Shown: positions 46,575 to 56,917 of the stretch, piece after piece
How the letters are laid out: the number at the start of each line of letters is the position of its first letter
Position numbering within the stretch: the first letter of the stretch is position 1
Assembly (NCBI RefSeq): GCF_024713975.1
Contig: NC_091094.1
Span: 8,851,001-8,915,000 of the forward strand
Length of the DNA stretch: 64,000 bases
Source: Paralichthys olivaceus
Lineage: Eukaryota; Chordata; Actinopteri; Pleuronectiformes; Paralichthyidae
Reading direction: 5' to 3'
Notes under the pieces: model-generated
What the model saw: the letters and a program-made list of their open reading frames with translations, nothing else
Databases searched by the model: none
What the model was told of the DNA's origin: nothing
Program-made: the position numbers and the translations under genes

Positions 46575-49500
46575 CTGTAAGAGGGACAAACATGTCAATT
46601 TTAAGATGAGACAAAAAAGATTTAATGGATGATTTTACATTTATTGAGTCTATAAACTGAGCTGAACTTGGTTTATCTTACCCAGCACATTGCCAGCTGC
46701 AGCTGCAGCTCCGCCAGCCGCCGGCCGATGCACATCCTCTTCCCGATGCCGAAGGGAACGTGGGCGAAGGGGTTGATGGTGCTGGTCTCTCGCAGCCATC
46801 GCTCAGGTTTGAACTGCTTCCCATCATCGAAGTACTCCTCATTGGAGCCCAGTGCGTGGCTGTTTATCATTAAAATAGTCTGTACAAGGAGGAAATATAC
46901 TTTTAAATAAAAAAATGTTTATATGAAAGTACAGTAGCAGAATTTGTTCTAATTAAAGAGATAGTGTAGTAGATTACAGGCTAAAATCCAATAAAGACCT
47001 TGTTACTGTAAATCTTGATCCCTCCAAACAGCTGAATTGCACATGCTCTTTTAGAATTGCTCCATTTAGACTTTGTACAGTACTTGAGCAGGTTTCATCC
47101 AGACATCAGTAAAATGTCAATTAATACAAGAATGTAATCTGCTCATGTCAGGTGTATGGCAACTAAGAGCTAAGCCACTTACCCCTTTGGGAATTGCATA
47201 ATCTCCCAACACAGTGTCTTTGTCCAGGGTTCTGCTGGTGAATGGAACTGATGGCGATAACCTGGAAGAATTTGAAAAAAGCGCATGGGAATATGGACTC
47301 CGTGAAGCTATATTATAGCATGACACACATCCCTAAGCTGTTTAACAGCAGCTAAACACACAGAGCAAGATAAGGTGAGATATAATCTCCAGTCGGAGGT
47401 CATAAACATTCCCCGGATAATGTGGTAACGGAATTAGCTTTAAATAACATGTTTGACAACTTCTTCTCGTGACTGCACGAGAAGAAAGAAGACTCTGGAC
47501 TGTACAGGGGTTGGGAGGTGATTGGAACGTGACCACATGGTATATTTTAAGCTGGGACCACTGGTTGTATTTAGTCATGCCATCATATCTCATGAAGCTT
47601 GGTCTTGAGCTAGTCATGTGTAAATTCTCCCTCTTAATCTCCGTGGTACTAGGTGAAACCATGATGCAGCCAATGAGTTTTAATTTAAACTCCCTCAAAA
47701 TATCACAGTTTCTATTATTAATTTTGTTATTATTAATATTATTATTATTTATGGTGCATTAAGGTAAAAGTAGTATTTTAGCTTTGCCGATGGTTCAGGT
47801 GCAGCTCTTGTGCTCTAGTGCCTCTAATGATTATTTAGATTATGGATTAAATTTATTTTCTTCAGTGATCGATTAATTGTTTGGTTTGTTAAAAACTCTG
47901 ATTTCATCATTACTGTAGCTGTGTGACAGCTCAGCTGAATATCCACAGTAATTCCAGCGGCTAATTTTCTTTTCTTTCTTGGAGTCTTGATGCTCTGCCA
48001 TTTTAAGTTCGATTGCATCTTTTGCGTTCTTTTTTTTTCAATAGTGGTAATAAGCAGAATCTGCAGGTTTCTCCTCCAGGGAGAATAAAGTCAAAGTATT
48101 CCCTGCAAGGTGAAATCCAGCTTTCCTGCTGTTTTCTGAATTTATTGATGTAGGTGCACTGCAATAAATGAAAAAAGCTCAAACGATAATGTAATGATGA
48201 CAACGTATCATCAGAAACACGATGCCCTCGTTCATCATGTAACTTTATATGTAGGCTATGTATTGGCACCCGGGAGTGTTCTGGATGACAGAGTTGTATC
48301 GTACCTCATAGACTCCTTGAGGCATGCCTTGAGGTAGGGCATGCTCTTGATGTGCTCTCCGCACGGGTCCTGGTCAGAAGGCACCGCCTCTTTAATCTCC
48401 TCCAGCAGCCTCCTCTGGGCGCCAGGGTTACGTGACAGGTTGAAAATAGCCCACAGCATACTGTTGGCAGTCTGAGAAACATAAACACAGAGAAAGAAGG
48501 AGAGGGAGAGAGAGAGAGAGAGGAAATGTCACTTAGTGAGGCAACTACTTTAAGTGCATTCCTCTGTGGGGTCCTGAAAGGAGCTGAGGAATGTTCGGGG
48601 TTCCTCAAAGGCTCCTCAGTAACGTTCACACCACGTTTATTTTCTGCACCACCTGTCAGTTTTACAGGCTGAACAGATTTTTTTTTCTTTCCCCACTTGG
48701 AGCAAAATAGGCGAAAGGTAAAACATTTTGAACTTTTGTTCATAACTGCAGGGTGGTGGGCTTCAAATACATTCTCATCAATATATCTTAATAAAAAATA
48801 CACAAATCAAAAGCTGGAATAGACAGAAGTAGCTTTATGGAAGAGTTTGACATTTTGGGGGAAACATGTTTATTTGCTTTTTTGGGGGAATAATCCTGTG
48901 AATGAAATATTTCTGTGTAGCACCAAACATCACTCACCGTCTCTACTCCTCCGATCTGCAGCTCCGTGATGGCAGCGTAAAGCTCCTTCTTTGACAGGCA
49001 GCTGTGGTGCAAGATGTCACCGATTAAATCATCAGGAGCTCTCACGGCATTCGTCTTCAGCTTCTTGTCAATGTAGACTTTGGCTGAGGAAACACAAATG
49101 AACAAATATTGTAAACAGAATGATTTCCTATAAATTACTTCACATATTTTATAGTAACTAGCAAAGACAATGACCATGACCTTTGACCTTGCATCACCCA
49201 AGTGGACATTTGTACCAGATGTGTTTGAACTTCTCTCCAGTCATTCCTGAGATGTCAGGGTGGACATGAGGTCATATTGACCTTGACCCTTCACCTTTGA
49301 CCACTAAGATTATTTCATACTCCATGGACTGTAAAGTAGTATATAAAAATAGATGACATGAGCTCTGGAAAGATGAAGCCAAAGCACCTCTATTGCCATC
49401 TGGTGGCTGACTGCAGTAAAGGTCATAAACCCTGCCCCCTCCGTGTTAATGGATGTGACGCAGACGAAACTGAAAAGTTAAAATAATTATCAAATTATCT

Positions 49501-52500
49501 TTTTCTCAAAGATGGTTTCAGTCATTTTCGGTAGTTTTCATCACACTGACGTTCATATCCAGGATATTTTGACTTCATTTGTGGATAGTGGGAGGAAGTG
49601 GAGACACATCGTCCATCTTTATATACAGTCTATGCTTGATTCCAAGTTAATGTTTTGCCCAATTTAAAGAAATTCCCTCAAGGTATTCCTGAGACATTGC
49701 GTTCACGAGACTGGACGGACAACCTAAAAAATAAAATGTCTCCAGCCAAGACTTAAAAGCTTCCCTCATGTCTGATGTTACATTTATTACATTTAAATGT
49801 GTAGGTCGGCTGTTTTGTATTTACAGTGCGTGTTATCTATAGGCACTAAATCATATGAGACTCCAAGGCACCAGCTATTTTGGTTCTGCCATTCCAGTTC
49901 AACTTGTTTGATCCCTGACTGTTCATCAGCCATACGCTTATTAGGGCAGAGCATCATTTAAATCACATGACATTAAAACGGACTAAATGACTGACAGTCT
50001 GCTGCGACTTACATTCCCTAAAGACATTTTTAAACAGCCTCACTCATGCTCGCTGCAAGTATAGTGCGTGTATGTTTGTGAGAGGTTGTAAGTAGCAACA
50101 GTCGCGTAAACAGCACCGTCCTTTATCTCTCCCCATGTTTCACCCCCTCCACCTCCTGCTATTACAAATATTTAACAGATTTCTCGCTCTTAGGTCATGC
50201 AGTTTACTACAACTCTGGCTGACATTTACCGAGGTTGCCAAGTACACAAACCCTGAAGCACCCAGTTCAAATCTCACTCTTGCCCCTGTGCTTCCCTGTC
50301 TGTGGTCTGACTGAAGTGAGCTCAGACTATAGCCTGGTATCACCAGCTGGACCATGGGTAGCATGACACCGGTTCCTGAAGTTGGTCTGCATGTGATCAC
50401 AGCACATTGTTGCTTTTCGTGCGTAATTTCATGCCCCGTCGCTACTCTTACTGAAATGGCATTGAATGACATGAGAAAAGCTGTAAATGCACGGTCATGA
50501 AATGTCCTTGAACGTGACATGCTATTTATTCACTGTCCCTTGACACCGTGTAGGAGGGAACAAACTGTCCCAGAACTTTTAGAAATGATAAATCTGTGGA
50601 GGCGCAGGGGTTGTTCTGTTGTTGTGTAGTAAACTTGTGTGTGTTTGTACCTATGCTGAAAATGCAGTCCCATGCTGCGGTGTGGTGCTGCCACGTTTTG
50701 GTGTTAAGGGTTTGGTGGATCTTCACCGGTGTGACCATCATCATGCCAAATGTGCTCATCATCTACAAAGAAGCACACAGCAACAGAGAGGACAGAGAGA
50801 AAATGGGATTACATGTTAAACCTAATCATCGTCACTGAAAATCTTTGATTGAATCTTTTTCAAGGCTTTTCTTCGTGCACCCGCTGCCCTGTGAGGCCCT
50901 CGTGAGCCTCCACTTATCATCTGTTGACTTTAGACCATATTGTTTTGCCCCAGTAAATCCCAGCAAATACAGCAAGAGTGTCGATCAGACGCTGAACCGC
51001 AGCATCACCGGCTGCAGTTCAGCTGACCTCGGCTCTAAGTGAACCTGATGAACTGCACTGCCTCAGTCAGCCTCGCAGTCGCACAGGACGTGCTGCTACT
51101 ATGACAGGGTTGATGACAGGTGGCGTATACTCACGGTTTTCACAGCTGTGATGAAGTTCATGGCCTCCTCGTTGACTTCCTCTTGCAGCAGACCGAATCT
51201 CTTGTCGTAGAGGATTAGAGAAATGGCTGAAGCACAGAAAAGAGCAAAGAGTGAGATTCAAAACCCAAGTTACATTTATATGTTAGGTTCAGAACAGAGT
51301 AGAATAAATTGAGTTTAATATTTCTCTTGACATACTTTTAGATATGAATACTATAAAAACAGATATAAATAATGAAATGATTAGTCTTTAAATGACATTT
51401 ATTTGACAATTCGATAATTAATTGATGAAAATAAATATTGTTTAAGTCAACTTTAAAGTTAAATATCAGATTACATCTGACGTGATTTCAAATTACTTTC
51501 AAATTAATTAGTTTTTTTTGTTAATTTGCCCTTTCATTATTTTTCGACATGCTTTTGATAAACAATCAGAATAAAATCGTTATTAGTTGCAGCTTTAATG
51601 AATAATCGAACAAAAAAAGTTGGACCTACTCTCAAACGACCATTTATTCAGTTCGAAGTACAAATCTTTAATCTTCCCATCGACGTTTATTTGTCCAATT
51701 CTGCTGACGAAATCCTCCAGCACCTGTTTTAAAAAAGCAGAAATAGTAAAAAACAAAGAAACCTAACTTTAAATAACACAAGCAAACCAATTATCTGCTT
51801 CGTGCATCAGAATCTCACCTGATTGATTTTGCCATCAAGCTTCACCACCTCGGTGGGCTTCATGAGTTTCTGCTGGAAAGCGCTCCTCACTCTCTGCCAG
51901 TCTTCTCCCTCCCTGCAAAGCAACAGTTTGGATCCGCTCTTTATTGGACTGCAGCAATAAAACTGCGTCTTCTGCCTCTAACTCCACCTCAAACTACGTC
52001 CTGGAGAGTTGTGGTTTTACTTTAGAATTGATGCGTAAAAGGATGGAAAGTGTACTCACAGGATGAGGAGTCCGTACGCCTCGTCTCTCATGTCCCTGTA
52101 TGCTTTCCAGGGTTTGATCTCCAGCCTCTGAGGGTAAGTTTCCTCCTTCCTGTAGAGAGCCTCCAGCAAGCAAGGTGCGCCAATGTGCACGGACCTAAAG
52201 GAGCCCAGCTTCATCCGGAAAATCTTTCCGAATTTCTTATGATAATCAACCTAAAAAAAAAACATCTTCTTTACATATAATTTACGCACAAACTGTTTTA
52301 TCTTCTCTGTCTTACTGACTGAAACACCAGCTCCACTATACTATAAAACATCAATATTACTGTACCAGTGCCTCGTGTTGTCTCCTCAGACCTCCTTTAA
52401 GCAGCAGCTCCACCATGCTGCCGACCAGGGGCCAGTTCATGGGTCCCGGAATCGCGTCCAGGCTCTGCGTTCTGGAGGCGAGGTGAGGGCACGACGCAGC

Positions 52501-52623
52501 GCCCACCACATCCTTCTCCTCCAGGACGCACACTGAGGATGTGGGCTTGAAGTGCTGCAGCCCCACGGACTTCTTCCTCAGCAGCTCCAATATCTGAGGA
52601 ACTTTTTGGATCTGCTTCCTCAT
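46464..52623 (-). CDS. cyp24a1: cyp24a1: mitochondrial vitamin D 24-hydroxylase, 513 aa
   Basis: P450 of the inner mitochondrial membrane that inactivates 25-hydroxy- and 1,25-dihydroxyvitamin D, taking electrons from adrenodoxin. Eleven exons join in phase into 1542 nt (human protein 514 aa). The basic N-terminus [19 protein letters not shown] fits a mitochondrial presequence, followed by the [12 protein letters not shown] hinge. The I-helix reads [12 protein letters not shown] with the acid-alcohol pair Glu328/Thr329. The K-helix has ESMR (382-385), the meander PERW (436-439), and the heme loop [12 protein letters not shown] has ligand Cys461. Odd: Gly325 sits where human has Ala326. A TATA box and a DR3-type vitamin D element candidate lie upstream, fitting its induction by vitamin D. 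An upstream in-frame TTG is not used as the start. Confidence 0.97.
46682..46879 (-). CDS. cyp24a1: cyp24a1 heme-binding exon
   Basis: 198 nt encoding [29 protein letters not shown], and [20 protein letters not shown]. Cys461 is the heme thiolate. Acceptor TTGTACAG, donor CTGG|GTAAGA. Confidence 0.97.
47183..47261 (-). CDS. cyp24a1: cyp24a1 exon: SPSVPF substrate-site strand
   Basis: 79 nt encoding [20 protein letters not shown] and YAIPKG. Val390 corresponds to human Val391. Acceptor CTTCCAG, donor AGGG|GTAAGT. Confidence 0.95.
48305..48471 (-). CDS. cyp24a1: cyp24a1 exon: end of I-helix to K-helix
   Basis: 167 nt encoding [34 protein letters not shown] and [12 protein letters not shown](R). 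Acceptor TTTCTCAG, donor TGAG|GTACGA. Confidence 0.96.
48489..48522. repeat. (GA)n microsatellite in cyp24a1 intron
   Basis: GA-rich run that becomes the CT-rich polypyrimidine region before the 48471 acceptor on the gene strand. Confidence 0.85.
48938..49083 (-). CDS. cyp24a1: cyp24a1 exon: G-helix to I-helix
   Basis: 146 nt encoding [34 protein letters not shown] and IGGVET. Residue 325 is Gly. Acceptor TTTCCTCAG, donor GACG|GTGAGT. Confidence 0.96.
49140..49745 (+). repeat. dispersed repeat split by a nested insertion
   Basis: Left part (about 49175-49322) has 'ccaagtggacatttgtaccagatgtg' and GGTCATATTGACCTTGACCC. Right part (about 49635-49745) resumes with TTGATTCCAAGTTAATGTTT, AAAGAAATTCCCTCAAGGTA and 'cattgcgttcacgagactggacggac'. 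In other copies of this fish family the two parts are contiguous. It lies in a cyp24a1 intron. Confidence 0.55.
49323..49634. mobile_element. nested MITE (non-autonomous DNA transposon), about 312 bp
   Basis: The left end starts CATGGACTGTA, then TATATAAAAATAGATGACAT. The right end, reversed, reads CATAGACTGTATATAAAGAT then GGACGATG. These are imperfect terminal inverted repeats. The interior has 'cacctctattgccatctggtggctgactgc', a known fish MITE signature. No coding capacity. Confidence 0.6.
50651..50762 (-). CDS. cyp24a1: cyp24a1 exon: F-helix region
   Basis: 112 nt encoding [20 protein letters not shown] and [15 protein letters not shown]. Human reads GRMMVTP, so Arg is Met here. Acceptor TTTGTAG, donor ATAG|GTACAA. 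Confidence 0.95.
51135..51226 (-). CDS. cyp24a1: cyp24a1 exon: E-helix to F-helix
   Basis: 92 nt encoding [20 protein letters not shown] and [10 protein letters not shown]. Acceptor GCTTCAG, donor AACC|GTGAGT. Confidence 0.95.
51630..51723 (-). CDS. cyp24a1: cyp24a1 exon: D-helix region
   Basis: 94 nt encoding [20 protein letters not shown] and [11 protein letters not shown]. Acceptor AAAACAG, donor GAGA|GTAGGT. Confidence 0.95.
51819..51912 (-). CDS. cyp24a1: cyp24a1 exon: C-helix region
   Basis: 94 nt encoding [20 protein letters not shown] and [11 protein letters not shown]. The WQRVR of helix C contacts a heme propionate. Acceptor CTTTGCAG, donor TCAG|GTGAGA. Confidence 0.95.
52060..52250 (-). 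CDS. cyp24a1: cyp24a1 exon: A-helix to B-C loop
   Basis: 191 nt encoding [40 protein letters not shown] and [20 protein letters not shown]. Acceptor is a T/A run ending TTTTTTTAG, donor TCCT|GTGAGT. Confidence 0.95.
52366..52623 (-). CDS. cyp24a1: cyp24a1 first exon (mitochondrial presequence)
   Basis: 258 nt, 86 codons, from MRKQIQKV to [10 protein letters not shown]. Donor ACTG|GTACAG. The basic, amphipathic start and the IPGP hinge are typical of mitochondrial P450s. Confidence 0.94.
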
Positions 52624-52745
52624 CCTCAAACTCTCTGCAGAAAAGAATGTAAAAAAACTAGTGTTGAACAGAAGCTCTTCTTTCTTATCTCGGGCTTGGG
52701 GGTTCCCTGTCTCTTATTTCTTGGAAGTGGCACACCTTGCTGCAT

Positions 52746-52759
52746 TATATATATATATA
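52746..52759 (-). promoter_or_regulatory. cyp24a1: cyp24a1 TATA box
   Basis: Alternating TATATATATATATA 120 bases before the ATG, which would put the TSS near 52.72 kb with a 5' UTR of about 100 nt. A CCAAT box (52793-52797) lies upstream. A second TATATAAATA at about 52945 is farther away. Confidence 0.55.
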
Positions 52760-52911
52760 CCCTGACAGTGTTTATTGTCGCCGCGCATCGAACCAATCAG
52801 GGGCCGGTGCTGCATGGTGTGGCCGTCGAGCCCACCATTCATTTATGGATCCACGTTGAGAGGATCTGACCCCGGATAGACCGGGGAAATGCCCCCCCTC
52901 CGCCCTCCTTC

Positions 52912-52936
52912 CCTCCTCCTCCTCCTCCTCCTCCTC
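52912..52936. repeat. (CCT)n tract in the cyp24a1 promoter
   Basis: Eight CCT units, purine-rich on the gene strand, between the TATA box and the DR3 site. Confidence 0.9.
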
Positions 52937-52973
52937 CCCCCTCGTATATAAATAAACACGCAGGCCGCAGCGG

Positions 52974-52988
52974 AGGTGACGCGGTTCG
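52974..52988 (+). promoter_or_regulatory. cyp24a1: candidate vitamin D response element (DR3)
   Basis: AGGTGA CGC GGTTCG: two half sites spaced by three bases, about 215 bases upstream of the TATA box and on the antisense strand of cyp24a1. The known mammalian proximal element, AGGTGA-N3-AGGGCG, has the same first half site and is also described on the antisense strand. GGTTCG also opens a palindrome GGTTC-GCTT-GAACC. Confidence 0.5.
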
Positions 52989-53629
52989 CTTGAACCGTGT
53001 TTCAGAGCGACCCGCCGCTGCAAGAACCGAAACTTTGGCAAAGCAAATACTAGTGCCACACTTCTGCACCGTGGGCAAATATTTGACAGATTGCAGGTCG
53101 TGTGTGTGTGTTTGCTTTGCTCGTGTTTTGGAGTGTGTGTTCTTTGTTGAGGGGGTGAAGGGGGGTTACCTGGGCCTTTTCAAACAATTCCCATTTTTTG
53201 AAAGTTTTTGGGATAATTGCACATCAGAAATCATCTGAAACATGGGTTGTCTTGGATTTCTAAGTGTCCTTGAATTCTTACATTGTTAGATCAGTTGAAT
53301 TAAATGTGGATTTCAAAAACAGTCCCAGGTTTTAAAGGATAAAACTTTGGTAACACAACCGACAAAAAGCTGTACGATATAGCACCTGAGCATTTTATTT
53401 TGGAAAATGTTTACCTGCAGGTAAACCTCCCTCTTCACACACACAGGATTTTGCAGCTATCCTTATTAGGACTTTGCATCAACTTCCATTCATCGCAATC
53501 CTTATCACTAACTTTAACCTTGACAAGTTCATGCCTTCACGTAACCACAACTCAAATCGTACCTCTAACCTTAACCAGGAGCCGAGAAATGTTGATTCAT
53601 AAGAACTGGGCTTTTGTCCCCATGAGGAG

Positions 53630-54180
53630 CAAAGGTGGCAGAATTTCTCACATTCTTTCTTCAAGTAGAAGTATAAAACTTTACTCAAGTGTAAAGGCCG
53701 TTTCTACTGACTGTATCTGTGAAAAGCATGACTCATGTCAAAAATAATTCAATTGCTGTTTAAATTAACCACATAAAGTTTGAAACTGATTAGATACTGC
53801 AAACTGGGGTTGAGGCAAGAAAATATTTGTGACATAAAAAAATGCCCAGAATGAAATGTGTAGGCTGCAATGAACTAAAGTATTCTTATTCTAGATAAGA
53901 TACAGAAAAGATGAACAGCAAGAAATAGTATTTTCTGTATTATTGTCCATTTACGTTCAAACCTCTCTTGATATTGGTAAAGGCAGCACTCGACCATTCA
54001 AAAAAAAGAAGTAATTCCTCTCGTATGAAAACAAAAGTAACAAGCCCATTTTGAAAAAATAAGGAGTAGAAAGTAAAGATATTTGTGTTCAAATTGTAGG
54101 TGTAATAGTAAATACAATATAATTACTCTGGTACAGAGAGTAACAAAGTATTTGTAGTTTATAATGTCCCACCTCTGATG
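53630..54180 (-). mobile_element. non-autonomous DNA element (AGAGGTGGGACA-ended family)
   Basis: On the minus strand it starts TCAGAGGTGGGACATTATAA, then ACAAATACTTTGTTACTCTC, ATATCTTTACTTTCTACTCC and TGAATGGTCGAGTGCTGCC. The other end, read from the plus strand, has 'aaaggtggcagaatttctcacattctttcttcaagtagaagt', an inverted, diverged version. This matches a frequent fish MITE-like family and has no coding capacity. Confidence 0.5.
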
Positions 54181-54230
54181 AGGGCTATACTGGTCATGCG
54201 TTTATTCTCGAAAAGGTCCGAAAGAACAAG

Positions 54231-54256
54231 CACACACACACACACACACACACACA

Positions 54257-54344
<88 letters not shown>
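54231..54344. repeat. (CA)n microsatellite, about 114 bases
   Basis: Nearly pure CA with one CTCTCT interruption. Confidence 0.97.
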
Positions 54345-54345
<1 letters not shown>

Positions 54346-56258
54346 CCCCCTTAGAGCTGGCATGGCTTAAATAACATGTGCAGGGGCCCCGTGTTATTAC
54401 CCTGTAAAAGTGCTCATTCACTCACTCAGGTGGCATCGCAGCAGCCTTGATCTCTGACTGGTGTTGGCTGCGTGTTGGGGAGTGAGCGAGAGCCTCCCCA
54501 GGTGTGACACACATCAATCACCCCCAAGCCTCCAAAATAAAAGACAGAAAGAGAAAAAACAACACGTACAAGCTCACAAGTGTTCATTTGGCTCTTTGGG
54601 ATTCAGAGCACACCTGACATGACGTAGGATCACATGATATAAAGCAGCTTTACCAGTATGTATTTTTTCGTTTGTAAATCTTTTGTCCATTTATTATTAA
54701 TATCATCCACGGCCTGTTGGAAAAGTAGGTGCAGTGTCACTCGTCTGTTTTCTTGCTTGACGTTAGAAGAAAAGATCAACACCAGTTTAAAACAGCCAGT
54801 CTGGAAACATCGACGTTTAACGCTCCCACATTTAACACGTTTGTTGTTTTTTTAATTTTTTTGATCTGCACAAAAAACTGTAGAGTTAAAAACACAAGTT
54901 GTTGTTTTACAGGTTGTAAGTTCGGAACAGACTAAGTATATTTTGGCAGGACACGGTGACTTCCTTTGTTTTCTGTACAGATTAAGCAAATAATGAGCAG
55001 AATCAATGTTTCCCCCTGTTTCAAGTCTGTATGCGAAATTAAGTCAACGGGAATCTTCACATTCATCATATAGACACCAGAGTTCATCTTTCATCTTTAA
55101 CTGACTAATATACAACTGGAAATACACTTTGGACCAAATAACTGAAATAATATCATATTTTCTATGAGTGTAATGATGATATTATATGGAAAAATCCCCA
55201 ACATGTCAATACTGAATATAGAGGATTAGTTCAACGTTTATAGACGCCTTTTTTTTTTCTGCCCAAATATCTGATATTGCATCCACTTTTAGTAAAGGCA
55301 GCAATATTGAACTTTTCCTGGTTATGTTCAGGCACTCACAGCAGTTTAGGGAAACATAGTGGTCTGGGTTTATAAGGGAAAAGTTCACATAGATTTTATG
55401 CACAATATGTGCAAATTTCCCCATTGTAGGACATATAAAGGATTATCTTATCTTATGTTTATTAACATTCAATGTAAACCACACTCTTATCTTCCCTCAC
55501 TAAAGTGTTTTTGTTTGGCTACATAAACGTCCAAAGAGTCGTCCAACCAACCATGAGGTGTTTTTCTTCCTACATTTGGATGATATTACATCGCCAACTT
55601 CCTCCTTTGATCCCTTTATAATTACTACAGCCACTAGAGGTCAGTTTACAATACACGGATAATGTCATAATGTTGTACGTGTAATTGGTAAAACAGTTAG
55701 CTAGTATTTAATTGTAACTGCTTAGAAACAGGTTGGTCTAAGTTAAAGAAGAAACTAAACAAACTTGTAAAATATGATATGATAAAGTGGATTTCATATT
55801 GTTCTCATAGTGTAATAGTAATTTCTATAAATATATCACAATCAACAAGAAAAAAATACAAAACTGTGTATACATTATACTACATATATATTGTCTGTCA
55901 ATTTTATCTGAAGTCGACTGTTGGCCTGTTTTGCATAAATGTTTCAGCAACATCTCACTTTGGAAAAAAATCTCTTCAGTCACCACACAGATCAAATTTA
56001 TTTCTAAACAGACAAGTAATATGGTCCCATCAGTAAGAAAATATGTTGCATGATGCCGCTCAAAACATTTTATTAGACCCTTACAGCCAGGTGAATGTCC
56101 ACGACTTTCAAACTTCAGAAATCAATCAAACTTTATTCAAAATCATGTTTGATACAGATTCATGCAGTTCTCCATGCCAATAACAAAACGACCTACATGT
56201 AAAAACAATTTTCTGATTAATGCATGGGAACATTTTGGGGGAAAATCTAAAAGAAAAC

Positions 56259-56630
56259 TTAAAGGTCCAGTGTGTAAGATTTAGGTGAAAGAAATTGTTG
56301 GCAGATACTGAATATATAAAATAATCCTAGTGATGTTTTCACTGGTGTGTTTCATCTAAATTGTATGAATTTCTGTTTTCTTTACCATAGACTGGGCTCT
56401 TTATATCTAACAACTTTATATTTGCATGGAGGGGGGGCTCTCTGTGGAGGTTGCCATGTTTTTTACTGTCTTCCAAAGTGGACAAACTAAAACCTTTTGA
56501 CTTTTCATGACTGAAGTTCACCACAGGTTCTCTTTTATGTTTGGAAGGGGAGGGTGAAATGAGGAGTATCCAGCTGCAACATGAAACCTCACCTATAGGT
56601 GTCACTAAATTCTACACACTGAACCTTTAA
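56259..56630. mobile_element. MITE, 372 bp, with TTAAAGGTYCAGTGTGTA inverted ends
   Basis: The left end is TTAAAGGTCCAGTGTGTAAG. The right end, reversed, is TTAAAGGTTCAGTGTGTAGA. These are terminal inverted repeats of about 20 bases with few mismatches. The interior contains 'gatgttttcactggtgtgtttcatctaaattgta' and 'ggttctcttttatgtttggaaggggagggtgaa', a well-known fish non-autonomous element. No open frame of transposase. Confidence 0.75.
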
Positions 56631-56781
56631 ATTGAACAGATAAAATATAATGACAATTGAAATATACGAGTTAATGTATTTGCAGCCTTTATTTTACTAA
56701 ATTGCCCAGCAGAAATCATTACATGCCAGTGAAATACACGACTAACAAAACTTAGGTATTTCTACAACTTGAAGAGAAAAT

Positions 56782-56917
<136 letters not shown>

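Noticed and set aside
52624..52629. TTG start two codons upstream for Cyp24a1
   Set aside because: The ATG at 52623 is the natural eukaryotic start and the extra residues have no support.
54159..54421. Cys/Val repeat proteins
   Set aside because: Products of translating a CA repeat.
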